The position numbers and the translations under genes were made by a program. The notes below the pieces were generated by a model, which was given only the letters and a program-made list of their open reading frames with translations, was not told the origin of the DNA and did not search any database. A stretch of 64,000 bases of DNA. Source: Verrucomicrobiales bacterium. GTDB lineage: Bacteria; Verrucomicrobiota; Verrucomicrobiia; Verrucomicrobiales; DEV007. Shown here piece by piece: positions 26,965 to 35,344 of the stretch (positions are counted from its first letter, which is position 1; each line of letters starts with the position of its first letter). The stretch is taken from NCBI GenBank assembly GCA_002698785.1, contig PAAG01000013.1, positions 1 to 64,000 on the forward strand, read 5' to 3'.

Positions 26965-27911
26965 CCCGCCACAAGGTTCCCCTTGGTCTGGGCGATGGAA
27001 ATCTCGACCTGGCTTCCCGAGTTGAACTCGAGAAAGTCCGCCTCGATTCCGTCGCTGAAAAGGACTCCGTTCTCCGACATCAAGGACCGAATCGACAGCG
27101 GATTCTGCTGGTCGACTTTACCAAATACCATGTGGCATTGGGTCTGCCTACTCGGAAAGGGTTCACGGACCGTGTAGTAGAGTTGTTCCGCATCCCAGGG
27201 AAGGCTCACATCCTCCACGACTGGTGGGGAACCATTCTCTACTTCGGCCGCGATGGCCTTCGCACCATGGACGAGGCTTTTCAGCCATCCGGTTGATCCA
27301 AGACCTGTCGAGACAATGATTCCGCTGGAAGAATGTCGCTCTTTCTGCCCGGCGTGCTCGATCCAGTATCGCGCGGAAGTGTGGGTCCGCTGCCCGATGA
27401 AGAAATCATTCACGGCCAGGATCTCCTGCCCGTCGTTCATCGCCGCTCTCGCCATGGTGACTGGCTTCGATCGATATCGCCCCGCGAGGACCTCGCCGAT
27501 TACCTCTTTTAACTGTTCTACGCGAAAAGGTAGCAGCACACCGTCCCAACGATCCGGGTCGGGATTGACTCCGATCAGCGGCTGTCCCTCGGAAAGGTAC
27601 TTCAGAGTATTCGCCACTAGTCCATCCTGACCAATTGCCACAACCGTGTCTTCTGGTCCGAAAACAAAGTTGGTCAGGTAGGCGCGGTCAATGAATTGAA
27701 CGTGCCCCCATTCCTGGAGGCTCTCATCGAGACTGGAGACCGAAGTCTTATACTGCTTGTCCTCCTCGATGTAGTCTTTGACCTTTCCCCCACGCTTCTT
27801 CACGTAGAAGGAAAGCTGATCAACAGAGGTGAAACGCTTCCGCAAATTATCGATCCTCGTCTCCCGCGTGACGATGACGATCTTCTTTTCAGTACGTTTC
27901 TTCTGCAGCAT
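26961..27911 (-). CDS. nadK: NAD kinase-like protein
   Basis: A 316-residue member of the NAD kinase fold family, which makes NADP from NAD. The phosphate-binding loop, normally GGDGT, reads GQDGLVANT (VVAIGQDG), so the first Asp-flanking Gly is Gln. The AVNDFFIGQ segment corresponds to the usual NE/ND region, and SSGIIVSTGLGSTGW matches the T-G-S-T-G/A-W region. About 70 extra residues precede the nucleotide-binding part, as in some divergent kinases. The gene follows the SPFH gene by 19 nt in the same operon. Activity is likely but the loop change leaves some doubt. Confidence 0.78.
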   Translation of the reverse strand: MLQKKRTEKKIVIVTRETRIDNLRKRFTSVDQLSFYVKKRGGKVKDYIEEDKQYKTSVSSLDESLQEWGHVQFIDRAYLTNFVFGPEDTVVAIGQDGLVANTLKYLSEGQPLIGVNPDPDRWDGVLLPFRVEQLKEVIGEVLAGRYRSKPVTMARAAMNDGQEILAVNDFFIGQRTHTSARYWIEHAGQKERHSSSGIIVSTGLGSTGWLKSLVHGAKAIAAEVENGSPPVVEDVSLPWDAEQLYYTVREPFPSRQTQCHMVFGKVDQQNPLSIRSLMSENGVLFSDGIEADFLEFNSGSQVEISIAQTKGNLVAG

Positions 27912-27930
27912 AGCCCGAGGGCGAAGCGAA

Positions 27931-28896
27931 TCAGGTGCCCTGCTTCCGGATTAGCTCCTTCAGCATATCCGGAGAAATGTTCAGCTCGCCAATCTTCTCG
28001 GCATTGTCCGCAAACTCGCTCATCGCAGCAGCAATCAGTGCTTCCGGCTTCATCCGGGTAGCAGCGAGAGCCTGGACGATTTTCGGATCCGCCTCTGCCA
28101 GTGCTTTCACTACCGCAGCGAGAGAGTAGGCCCGAGCGTCCGCCTGCGTTCTTGAGTTCTGCGACTCCAGTTCTACGAGAGCCTTCTTGCTTTCCTCCAG
28201 TTCAACCTGGTGAGCCGTATCCTTGTTTTCCAGTTGGTGGCGTTTCTCCTGAACCGCCTGTTCCGTACGAAGCTCGTTTTCTTTGATGGAACGTTCATGC
28301 TCCACCGAAGCATTCCGACGAGAGTAGACCGCATCATCTGCTTCCTGCATCAACCTCTCGCGAGTCTCCGCTTCGAGTGCGCGAGCTGTATCGGGAGTGG
28401 GTTTCACTGCGAGTATGGAGAGGCCGAGAATCTCGAGACCGAGAGACTGTATGTCCTGCCTCTCAGCCAGCTGTGCCTGGATCTCGGTGACGAGCTTGTC
28501 CCCTGCCGAAATCGCCTCGCGAAGGGAGAGCTGCTGCACCTGGGTCTTTGTCAGGACGTTGATCGCATTGATCACTCGCTGCTGGAGCTTTTCCGGATCC
28601 TGAGAGACGTATCGCTGCCCCTTGGCGTCGAGAGTGTAGTTGAGCAGTTTCGAGGCACTGGCTGGATCGGAAATCCGATACGTCACCTGCCCCTGCACAG
28701 TGACCTCCTGGTAGTCACTTGTCGTTTCCTCAAAAATGAAGTGCGCCTCCGAACTCCCTAACGGGATAGACATCAACGATGTAGAGGGAGCAAAATACCA
28801 GAAAGCAAGACCACGGCCTTCCTTTACCATTTTCCCTCCTTTGAAGACGATCACGTGCTGAGAGGGGTCGAACTTGATATACCGAAAGCCGAGCAT
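27931..28896 (-). CDS. SPFH/Band 7 domain protein
   Basis: A 321-residue stomatin/prohibitin/flotillin-type protein. The SPFH domain covers about 1-180 (FDPSQHVIVFKGGKMVKEG, VQGQVTYRISDP, LGLEILGLSILAVKPTPDTARALEAETRE), followed by a long Glu/Lys/Gln-rich coiled coil (about 190-260) and a C-terminal helical region. No strong transmembrane helix precedes the domain, so membrane association would be peripheral or through partners. AAGGA stands 10 nt before the ATG. It is cotranscribed with the NAD kinase-like gene, an unusual pairing. Confidence 0.85.
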   Translation of the reverse strand: MLGFRYIKFDPSQHVIVFKGGKMVKEGRGLAFWYFAPSTSLMSIPLGSSEAHFIFEETTSDYQEVTVQGQVTYRISDPASASKLLNYTLDAKGQRYVSQDPEKLQQRVINAINVLTKTQVQQLSLREAISAGDKLVTEIQAQLAERQDIQSLGLEILGLSILAVKPTPDTARALEAETRERLMQEADDAVYSRRNASVEHERSIKENELRTEQAVQEKRHQLENKDTAHQVELEESKKALVELESQNSRTQADARAYSLAAVVKALAEADPKIVQALAATRMKPEALIAAAMSEFADNAEKIGELNISPDMLKELIRKQGT

Positions 28897-28930
28897 TGTA
28901 TGGGTTCCTTAGGGTGCGAGTACACTGTTT

Positions 28931-28961
28931 ACCCGACATGCCGATCTCCGGCAAGTCGGGT
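28931..28961. promoter_or_regulatory. Large hairpin in the intergenic space before the SPFH gene
   Basis: Arms 28931-28943 and 28949-28961 (ACCCGACATGCCG and its complement with one mismatch) give a 13-bp stem with a 5-nt loop. It sits between divergent start codons at 28896 and 29034. Neither side has a U-run, so it is not a simple terminator. It could be an operator or a structured leader. Confidence 0.5.
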
Positions 28962-29033
28962 GTGTTGCGTAAATGACACTTCTTGGACGATTGCGCACTT
29001 CCAATCAGGCAAAAAAAGAGTATCTCTGAACGT

Positions 29034-30236
29034 ATGAGCTTCCGGTCCTTCATCATATTCCTCTCTCTTGCTCTGCCTCTCGCGGTATCAGCACAGGAGG
29101 AGGCCCCTGCCTTTTCCATCGCAGATGTAAACGACGCAGCGGCATTTCTCGCAGGCGTCGACCTTCCACATCGCACCGATCACCCGCTCACCGAGACCTC
29201 TTCCTGGAAGACGCACAAAACCGAAATGGAACGCGAGTTCACCAGCCACCAGGAACGCGTTCTTTTTCCCATGACCGAGTGGTCGAACAGCGAGTTGGCT
29301 CCCATCACACACGACAAGCTGGTCCGCTACATGTTCAGTGGTCCGGATATTCTCCACGCCTACTACATGTTTCCCGGTGCGGAAACTTACATCATGTGCG
29401 GGCTCGAACCTGTCGGTGAAATGCCCAGCATCGATATGATCACCACCTCAAACGCCGGTCGCGCTCTCGGTGAAGTGCGAAATGCTCTAGGCGAGATCAT
29501 CAACTTCAGCTTCTTCCGCACCAAAGATATGAAGGACGATCTTCAGTTCGCGACATTTCGCGGAACGACTCCCATCATGTCGATCTTTCTGGCACGCTCC
29601 GGTCAGTACTTGAAGTCCGTGGAGTTCTTCGACCTTCAGAAAGATGGAACGCTGAAAGCCCAGGCCCAAACTCCCAAAGGTGCCAACGTAGTAAAGATTG
29701 AATTCTCCCCACTCCGCGTTCAGAACACGAAGACACTCTACTACTTTTCTTCCGACCTCTCAAATGGTGGGTTCGACTCCACCGGATTCAAAACCTGGCT
29801 CGAGGGACAGCCAAAAGGATACGCCTACCTGAAGGCCGCTTCTTTCCTGATGCACGACAGTTGGTTCTCCAAGATTCGAGAGCATCTCCTCGAATACAGT
29901 TTGCAGGTAGTTGAAGATGACTCTGGAATTCCCTTCCGATACTTCGATCCTGAGATCTGGCAGGCAAACCTCTACGGCACCTACACCGGCCCCATTGATC
30001 TGTTTGCGGAATATCCACAGGCCGATCTGCGATCAGCCTACAGACAGCGATCCCTTCCTCTTGATTTCGGCACAGGCTACAAATGGCGTAAGGGAGAGTC
30101 CAACTTGATGCGCTATGTGAAGAAAGACGCGATCGTCGAAAAGCCTGCGCCAGAAGAAGCCCCGGCGGAAGCACCCGCTGAAACGGAAACAAAGACAGAA
30201 TCCGAAAAGGAATCTACTGATTCCCCCGCCCTTTAA
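29034..30236 (+). CDS. Conserved secreted protein of unknown function
   Basis: A 400-residue protein with a clear signal peptide (SFIIFLSLALPLAVSAQ). The body (about 30-365) is mixed alpha/beta with no recognised catalytic motif. It includes YMFSGPDILHAYYMFPGAETYIM and a long segment ending PLDFGTGYKWRKGESNLMRY. The last 35 residues are a low-complexity Glu/Ala/Pro/Thr tail. The ATG at 29034 is chosen because an earlier start at 28983 would put 17 polar residues ahead of the signal peptide. The 3' end overlaps the convergent serine-hydrolase gene by 23 nt. Confidence 0.78.
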   Translation: MSFRSFIIFLSLALPLAVSAQEEAPAFSIADVNDAAAFLAGVDLPHRTDHPLTETSSWKTHKTEMEREFTSHQERVLFPMTEWSNSELAPITHDKLVRYMFSGPDILHAYYMFPGAETYIMCGLEPVGEMPSIDMITTSNAGRALGEVRNALGEIINFSFFRTKDMKDDLQFATFRGTTPIMSIFLARSGQYLKSVEFFDLQKDGTLKAQAQTPKGANVVKIEFSPLRVQNTKTLYYFSSDLSNGGFDSTGFKTWLEGQPKGYAYLKAASFLMHDSWFSKIREHLLEYSLQVVEDDSGIPFRYFDPEIWQANLYGTYTGPIDLFAEYPQADLRSAYRQRSLPLDFGTGYKWRKGESNLMRYVKKDAIVEKPAPEEAPAEAPAETETKTESEKESTDSPAL

Positions 30237-31347
30237 ACAATCCTTTGAAAGGTCGAAACTCTTTCTTACCACTCTCCTCCTGCGGTTGAGCGGAAGCAGC
30301 CCCCTGGAAGAGGATCCTCAGGAAATCTGCATCACGAAATTCGTGACCGCGTTTCCCATGGTGGATTACAACCAGGTCCATTGAAGGGACGACATACAGT
30401 CGCTGAAAGGTCGACCCCAGCGAGCAGATCAAATCCACAGGTGCGTCTTTGCTGAGGCAATTCCCACTCCAGTTCTCCGGCATCGGGTCTTCGTCGAGAG
30501 ACTCTTCTACGTCCATTTCCCTCGCGTTCGGCTCCTTGGCATAGCCATTCAGCCAGAAGCAGAGGCCAAAGGAAGGATTGATCTGCGTCCCGGAAAAGCA
30601 CTGGCTCAGGCTCTCCGTTTTCACGAGGCGTCTGCCATTGTACACGCCACCAGATTTGATCATGTCGCCAAAGTTGATCCAATCTTTCCCCGTCATATAC
30701 ATCCCGGCCGACGGCACCACATTCCCATGAGCATCTTCCCTCCAGCGGGAAATGTTTATCCCGAGTGGGCGAATCAGCTTCTTCTGCAAATAGGCCTCGT
30801 AGCTCATGCCTTTTGACTTCAGCTTCCTTCGCAGGACCTCGCAGAAAACATTCATATTTCCCGGCCCGTAAATGAAGGCACTCCCTCTCGCTCTCTTCGC
30901 ATCGAGTCCGACCGCGACCGAAATTTTGTCCTCCGAAGACCGCCCGTAAATTTCTTCAAAACCCGTCTCGAGACCGGAGGTAAAGTTCAACGTCTCACGC
31001 AAAGTGATCGCACTTTTGGCGGGATCATCTCGCCACTCCGTGATTGTCTCCGCCACTCGCTCGTCGAGATCGAGAAGGCCTTCCTCCTGAGCAATCACTG
31101 CCAGCACTCCAAAGAATGACTTCGTGCCCGAAAAGATGTGAAGCGGATCACCGGAATACCCATTGTAGTATTTCTCGTAGCGGATACTTCCTCCCTCCTT
31201 CACGATCATGGCAATACCATTGTGAGAGGCCGAATACTTTTGAGCGGCCTCGATGGAGGCCCCGTTCAATTGTGCGATGGCAGAAGGCACTGTCATCCCT
31301 AGCAAAGAAACAAAGATCGCGGCAAACGACAATCGCTGTGCGGACAT
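30214..31347 (-). CDS. Secreted serine hydrolase (class C beta-lactamase-like)
   Basis: A 377-residue exported protein with signal peptide (LSFAAIFVSLLGMTVPSAIA). The catalytic S-x-x-K tetrad is SGTKSF, and YGPGNMN supplies the Y-x-N-like element. LRETLNFTSGL matches the conserved region of the beta-lactamase-related family (PF00144). The C-terminal HHGKRGHEF region resembles the third (H/K-x-G) motif. It may be a peptidase, esterase or penicillin-binding-type enzyme; resistance activity is not implied. It ends the apparent hisG - bS22-like - TPR - DUF1853 - hydrolase run on the minus strand. Confidence 0.87.
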   Translation of the reverse strand: MSAQRLSFAAIFVSLLGMTVPSAIAQLNGASIEAAQKYSASHNGIAMIVKEGGSIRYEKYYNGYSGDPLHIFSGTKSFFGVLAVIAQEEGLLDLDERVAETITEWRDDPAKSAITLRETLNFTSGLETGFEEIYGRSSEDKISVAVGLDAKRARGSAFIYGPGNMNVFCEVLRRKLKSKGMSYEAYLQKKLIRPLGINISRWREDAHGNVVPSAGMYMTGKDWINFGDMIKSGGVYNGRRLVKTESLSQCFSGTQINPSFGLCFWLNGYAKEPNAREMDVEESLDEDPMPENWSGNCLSKDAPVDLICSLGSTFQRLYVVPSMDLVVIHHGKRGHEFRDADFLRILFQGAASAQPQEESGKKEFRPFKGLFKGRGNQ

Positions 31348-31395
31348 GCCAGCACGATGCCCGATGCTCTCGCATCCGTCAAAGCCCGGTTCACC

Positions 31396-32232
31396 TCATT
31401 TCTCATTGTTCGGCCAGAGATCAGGCACGACGCAGAGCCGCCTCGTTTCGAGACTGCCCTTCTCCCAGATGCCGGCCATCAGCGTTCTCCCTGTCGAAGA
31501 AAACCACTCCTCTGCATGCTCTCGGAAATCATCTACGGACAATCTCGCTGCGCCTGACGAAGGCGATACCCAGAACGGCTTCTGCATTGGAACAGCCTCG
31601 CTCAATTCGATGCTATCCAGATACCTGTCTAAATCGGAAAAACGAATCCACTCTCCCGCTTGGTGATCGGGATTCATGCCCGGCGGATATGTCTCAGGCT
31701 TCTTCGAACTCGGCGGATAAAAAATCACTCCCTTTACCAGAACCCGACTCTCATCCACATCCTCGAAATGGGCTCGCCCGAGCGGCACCTGCGCCTCGAT
31801 CATCCGCTCCCATTTCGACTCAAAACAATCCCTCGCATTCGGCCCCGGAAAATTGCTTTCTCCCTCCGGTCGATCTTCGAGATAGAGATAAAACTTCAAT
31901 GCCGTCTCGAGATGAATCCTCTTCCCCTGATAGGTGAAAAGGAAATCGAGTTCACCCAGCGTCCTCTTCCCCTCCTGAATCTGGATGCCTTGTCGAAAAT
32001 CGGAAACGTCAGGGTCAAATCGCAACATTGCCGCCACCAGCTCTTCGAAATAGTATCCAACTCGATGCGCGGCGCGCCCTTCCAGCGCCTCTTTGACCGA
32101 ATCAATCGAAATGCTCGAAACGTCCTGTGTCGATAAACCTTCCCAAGCCAGCGGCGAATCCACCAGCGACGGACAATCGCAAATCCATTTCAGATCACTT
32201 CGTACCTGCGTCTCCCACGACGGATCGATCAT
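31396..32232 (-). CDS. DUF1853 family protein
   Basis: A 278-residue cytoplasmic protein matching the DUF1853 pattern as I know it: RVGYYFEELVAAMLRF, then TLGELDFLFTYQGK and HLETALKFYLY, a conserved Asp/Glu/Lys set reminiscent of nuclease-like folds. Family function is unknown. It lies 16 nt downstream of the TPR gene, suggesting cotranscription. The ATG at 32232 is the only good start. Confidence 0.82.
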   Translation of the reverse strand: MIDPSWETQVRSDLKWICDCPSLVDSPLAWEGLSTQDVSSISIDSVKEALEGRAAHRVGYYFEELVAAMLRFDPDVSDFRQGIQIQEGKRTLGELDFLFTYQGKRIHLETALKFYLYLEDRPEGESNFPGPNARDCFESKWERMIEAQVPLGRAHFEDVDESRVLVKGVIFYPPSSKKPETYPPGMNPDHQAGEWIRFSDLDRYLDSIELSEAVPMQKPFWVSPSSGAARLSVDDFREHAEEWFSSTGRTLMAGIWEKGSLETRRLCVVPDLWPNNEK

Positions 32233-32248
32233 CCTCGGAACACAAACC

Positions 32249-34111
32249 TCACTCGGCTTTTTCTTTCGCCTCTTCGGTTTCGTCTTTCGACTCCGGCTCC
32301 TTTTTCTCAGAATTCGGTTTCGTCACTTCACCCTCCAGAAGCTTCGTGTATTCAGCCAGCCGCTCGCCGATCTCTTTGTTCTCCGGATCCATCTCAGCGG
32401 CTTTCTTCATATATTCAACGGCAGACTGGTTCTCCCCCAGTTTGTGGAATACTTGACCGATGTGGTCGTAGATTACGGGGTCGGCCTGCTCGATCAACTG
32501 CTCTGCACGAAGAAGCTCATCCCGCGCCTCTTCAAAATCACCCTGTTTGAAATAAAACCAGCCAAGGCTATCTGCGATCGCACCACTCTCTGGATTCATC
32601 TCCGCTGCGGTTTTGATCAGCTCACCGGCCTCCTCGATTTTCATGTCGTTTTCCAACCACATGTATCCGAGGTAATTGTAAACCGTCGCCGCAAAATCCG
32701 CATTCTGGAGTTCAGGATCGTTCTTCGCCAGTAGATCCAGCGTTCGCTGGAAAAGCTCACCTGCCGTTTCGATATTTCCCGCCCGCTCGTGTGCGGCTGC
32801 ATAGCGAAAATAAAAGAGTTCACCCAGAATCTGCGGCTCAAATTCTTCCGCGATCTTCTCCGCCTCCTTGTACTGCTTTGTTGCCTCTTCGAAACGCTCG
32901 CTCTTCTCCAGAGCATCTGCCATCAGCAGACGGAACGTCGGAACCTCCGGAAACAAATACGCCGACTCATCGAGAAACTCGACAGCGAGATCGAACTCAC
33001 CATTGTCGATCATCATTTCCCCGAGGGCGCCATACTCCTGCGCGGTTCCTTTCGTTATAGCCAAGGCCGTTCTTAGGTGAGGGATCGCCTCAACGAACTG
33101 CTTATTGGTGAGGTAGACCTTCGCAATATTTTTGTGTGCTCGTACGTTCTGCGGATCGATCTCAAGGATCTCCTTCAACGTTTCGACATACTTGTCGGTG
33201 TCTCCTTTACCCGCATAGACACGAGCGATCTTCTCCCGCACATCGAGCCGATCCGGGCTTTCCTCTACGATCTCAGTGTAGGCAGAAATGGCATTGTCGA
33301 ACTGCCTCGTGGCGTGATAGAAATCTCCGACCGTTTCCACGACCTTCCAGTTTTCACCGGCATACTGGTGCGCCTTTCCAAACAGTTCGTTCAGCAAAGC
33401 CGCATCTGCAATTGGACCATTGGACTGGGAGGAAAGGACACGGCCGCCCAGTTGGCCGAGACGAAGCCAGAATTCCGGGTCCTGATTGTCACTTTTTGCC
33501 GCATCAACAATCACCTGACGAGCTTCGCCACGACGATTTCCCGTCATGTAGACCTTCACGAGATGCTCATACACGGCAGGCTCTTCCGGGAAGCGCTCAA
33601 CCGCCTCCTTCGCCACGGAGAGAGAACGCTTTACGGCATCCGGATCGTTTGCCTGGTATGTCGCGAGGTATTCTGAAAGAGCGATATGGGCAAAAGGCTC
33701 ATCCGGATTTTTCTCAATATTCTCCTCTAGAACCTCGAGAGCCTCCGACTGCTGCCCCGACCTGGCCAACAGATAGGCTGTCTTTCTTGCCAGAAAATAC
33801 CGGTCCGGCTGGTTTTCCAACACTTTCCGGTAGGCCTCTACCGCTTCGAGGGGTCTGCCCTTGGCTTCCAGACTTCTGCCCAGAGCGTAGTTCGCGAGGG
33901 CCTGGCTTTTCTTTTTCCCTTCACCAGACAGCACCAAAGACTCATCTGGCTCGAAATACTGGTCAACATAGACTTCTGCAAAGTCCTCCAGCGATCGCTC
34001 TTTGTCCGCGTAAACAGCTGGCAACCAACCGCTTAGAAAAATTACGCAAAAGGCGTACGCGACAATGCAGCGGTGATCCAACTTGGCTGGCCCACCTTGC
34101 TGCATGGTCAT
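32249..34111 (-). CDS. Exported tetratricopeptide repeat protein
   Basis: A 620-residue protein with an N-terminal hydrophobic segment (IVAYAFCVIFLSGWLPAVYA) followed by at least twelve TPR-like helical pairs between about 60 and 580. Well-formed examples include ALAITKGTAQEYGALGEMM, YNYLGYMWLENDMKIEEAGE and SLGWFYFKQGDFEEARDEL. It ends in a Lys/Glu-rich tail. Such proteins act as scaffolds in the periplasm or at the outer membrane; a partner cannot be named. Two ATGs (34111 and 34105) are two codons apart. The bS22-like gene is 20 nt upstream and DUF1853 is 16 nt downstream. Confidence 0.86.
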   Translation of the reverse strand: MTMQQGGPAKLDHRCIVAYAFCVIFLSGWLPAVYADKERSLEDFAEVYVDQYFEPDESLVLSGEGKKKSQALANYALGRSLEAKGRPLEAVEAYRKVLENQPDRYFLARKTAYLLARSGQQSEALEVLEENIEKNPDEPFAHIALSEYLATYQANDPDAVKRSLSVAKEAVERFPEEPAVYEHLVKVYMTGNRRGEARQVIVDAAKSDNQDPEFWLRLGQLGGRVLSSQSNGPIADAALLNELFGKAHQYAGENWKVVETVGDFYHATRQFDNAISAYTEIVEESPDRLDVREKIARVYAGKGDTDKYVETLKEILEIDPQNVRAHKNIAKVYLTNKQFVEAIPHLRTALAITKGTAQEYGALGEMMIDNGEFDLAVEFLDESAYLFPEVPTFRLLMADALEKSERFEEATKQYKEAEKIAEEFEPQILGELFYFRYAAAHERAGNIETAGELFQRTLDLLAKNDPELQNADFAATVYNYLGYMWLENDMKIEEAGELIKTAAEMNPESGAIADSLGWFYFKQGDFEEARDELLRAEQLIEQADPVIYDHIGQVFHKLGENQSAVEYMKKAAEMDPENKEIGERLAEYTKLLEGEVTKPNSEKKEPESKDETEEAKEKAE

Positions 34112-34131
34112 AATGTTCTCAAGATCAAAAA

Positions 34132-34236
34132 TTAGCTCTTGTAACGTGCGCGCTTCTTGTGGCGATTCGCCTTCATACGCTTACGTCGCTTGTGCTTGTT
34201 GATCTTGGTCTTTCTTTTCTTTTTAAGAGATCCCAT
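34132..34236 (-). CDS. bS22-like (AURKAIP1/COX24-type) basic ribosomal small protein
   Basis: A 34-residue, extremely basic protein starting MGSLKKKRKTKINKHKRRKR, with about 60 percent Lys/Arg/His. Its shape (MGS start, then KKRxxK and KHKRRKR blocks) matches the AURKAIP1/COX24-domain family, whose actinobacterial member bS22 is a small ribosomal subunit protein. Translation runs from the ATG at 34236 to a TAA at 34132. It is too short for ordinary gene callers. It lies between hisG and the TPR gene on the same strand. Confidence 0.82.
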   Translation of the reverse strand: MGSLKKKRKTKINKHKRRKRMKANRHKKRARYKS

Positions 34237-34302
34237 AATCAAAAAATTTCGGTTTTTTCCCACCTAACCCGATTTCCAGACCAAGCGGGTGGGGAGTATC
34301 GG

Positions 34303-35190
34303 TCATCCGATGACTTTATTCAAGGGGTATTCGATGATTCCTTCGGCTCCGAGTTCTTTGAGACGGGGAATCAGCTCTCTCACCTGCAATTCAGTCAGCA
34401 CTACTTCTACGGCTACCCAGCCTTCCTGAGTCAGCTGAGAAACTGTTGGCTTACGCAGAGAAGGAAGCAAATCGAGCACTTCCTCGAGACGCGGCTGCTC
34501 AAGATTCATTTTCAGCCCAACCATGTCGCGAGCTGTCAGCGCACCTTGGAGAAGAACGGCCATGCGCTCAATCTTCGCGCGCTTCCACGGATCCTCCCAG
34601 GATTCCTTCTTAGCGACGAATTGCGGATAGCTCTCCATGAGAACATCGACAATACGCAAATTATTCGCACGCAAAGACGAACCGGTCTCCGTGATGTCTA
34701 CAATAGCATCTACCAACTCAGGCACCTTTACCTCCGTCGCGCCCCAGCTGAATTCGACTTCAGCCTTCACACCGTTCTCTTCGAGATATTTTTCTACAAT
34801 TCCGAGAGCCTCAGCAGCGATGCGTTTGCCTTCGAGATCCTGCACGGATTGGATCGGCGAATCGTTTGGCACAACCAGCACCCATCGGGTCGGATTTGAA
34901 GTCGCCTTACTGTAACGGAGATCGCAAACGACATGAACGTCCGCGCCATTTTCTGCGATCCAGTCTTTTCCGGTGATACCGCAATCGAGGAATCCATGGT
35001 CAACATACCGACCGATCTCCTGTGCACGAATTAGGCGCACCTGCAGCTCAGGATCATCGATCGAAGGACGATACGAACGATCTGCACCGTGAATGTTATA
35101 ACCAGCTTTTTCAAACAGGTCGAGAGTTGGCGCCGAGAGACTACCCTTCGGCAACCCGACTTTGAGGATTTTGTCTGTGTTTTCCGCCAT
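34303..35190 (-). CDS. hisG: ATP phosphoribosyltransferase, long form
   Basis: First enzyme of histidine synthesis, joining ATP and PRPP. The 295-residue protein begins with [21 protein letters not shown], contains [21 protein letters not shown], the PRPP-binding loop, and carries the C-terminal regulatory domain ([21 protein letters not shown]) responsible for feedback inhibition by histidine. The ATG at 35190 ([12 protein letters not shown]) fits the family start. In-frame ATGs at 35205 and 35241 are also open, and none has a clear Shine-Dalgarno. No other his genes are adjacent. It diverges from tkt. Confidence 0.93.
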   Translation of the reverse strand: MAENTDKILKVGLPKGSLSAPTLDLFEKAGYNIHGADRSYRPSIDDPELQVRLIRAQEIGRYVDHGFLDCGITGKDWIAENGADVHVVCDLRYSKATSNPTRWVLVVPNDSPIQSVQDLEGKRIAAEALGIVEKYLEENGVKAEVEFSWGATEVKVPELVDAIVDITETGSSLRANNLRIVDVLMESYPQFVAKKESWEDPWKRAKIERMAVLLQGALTARDMVGLKMNLEQPRLEEVLDLLPSLRKPTVSQLTQEGWVAVEVVLTELQVRELIPRLKELGAEGIIEYPLNKVIG

Positions 35191-35344
35191 CTTGGCGGCT
35201 ACCATGCCGCGAAATGCCGATCTGTCATGCGGGTTTTTCATAGGTAACCAGAAACGTTTTTGATCATTCCGTTTCCAATGTCCGCTTGAAACCCAATCCA
35301 AACGCGCCAAGGATTGCCCAAATCAGGAACCGAGAATTAGAATT

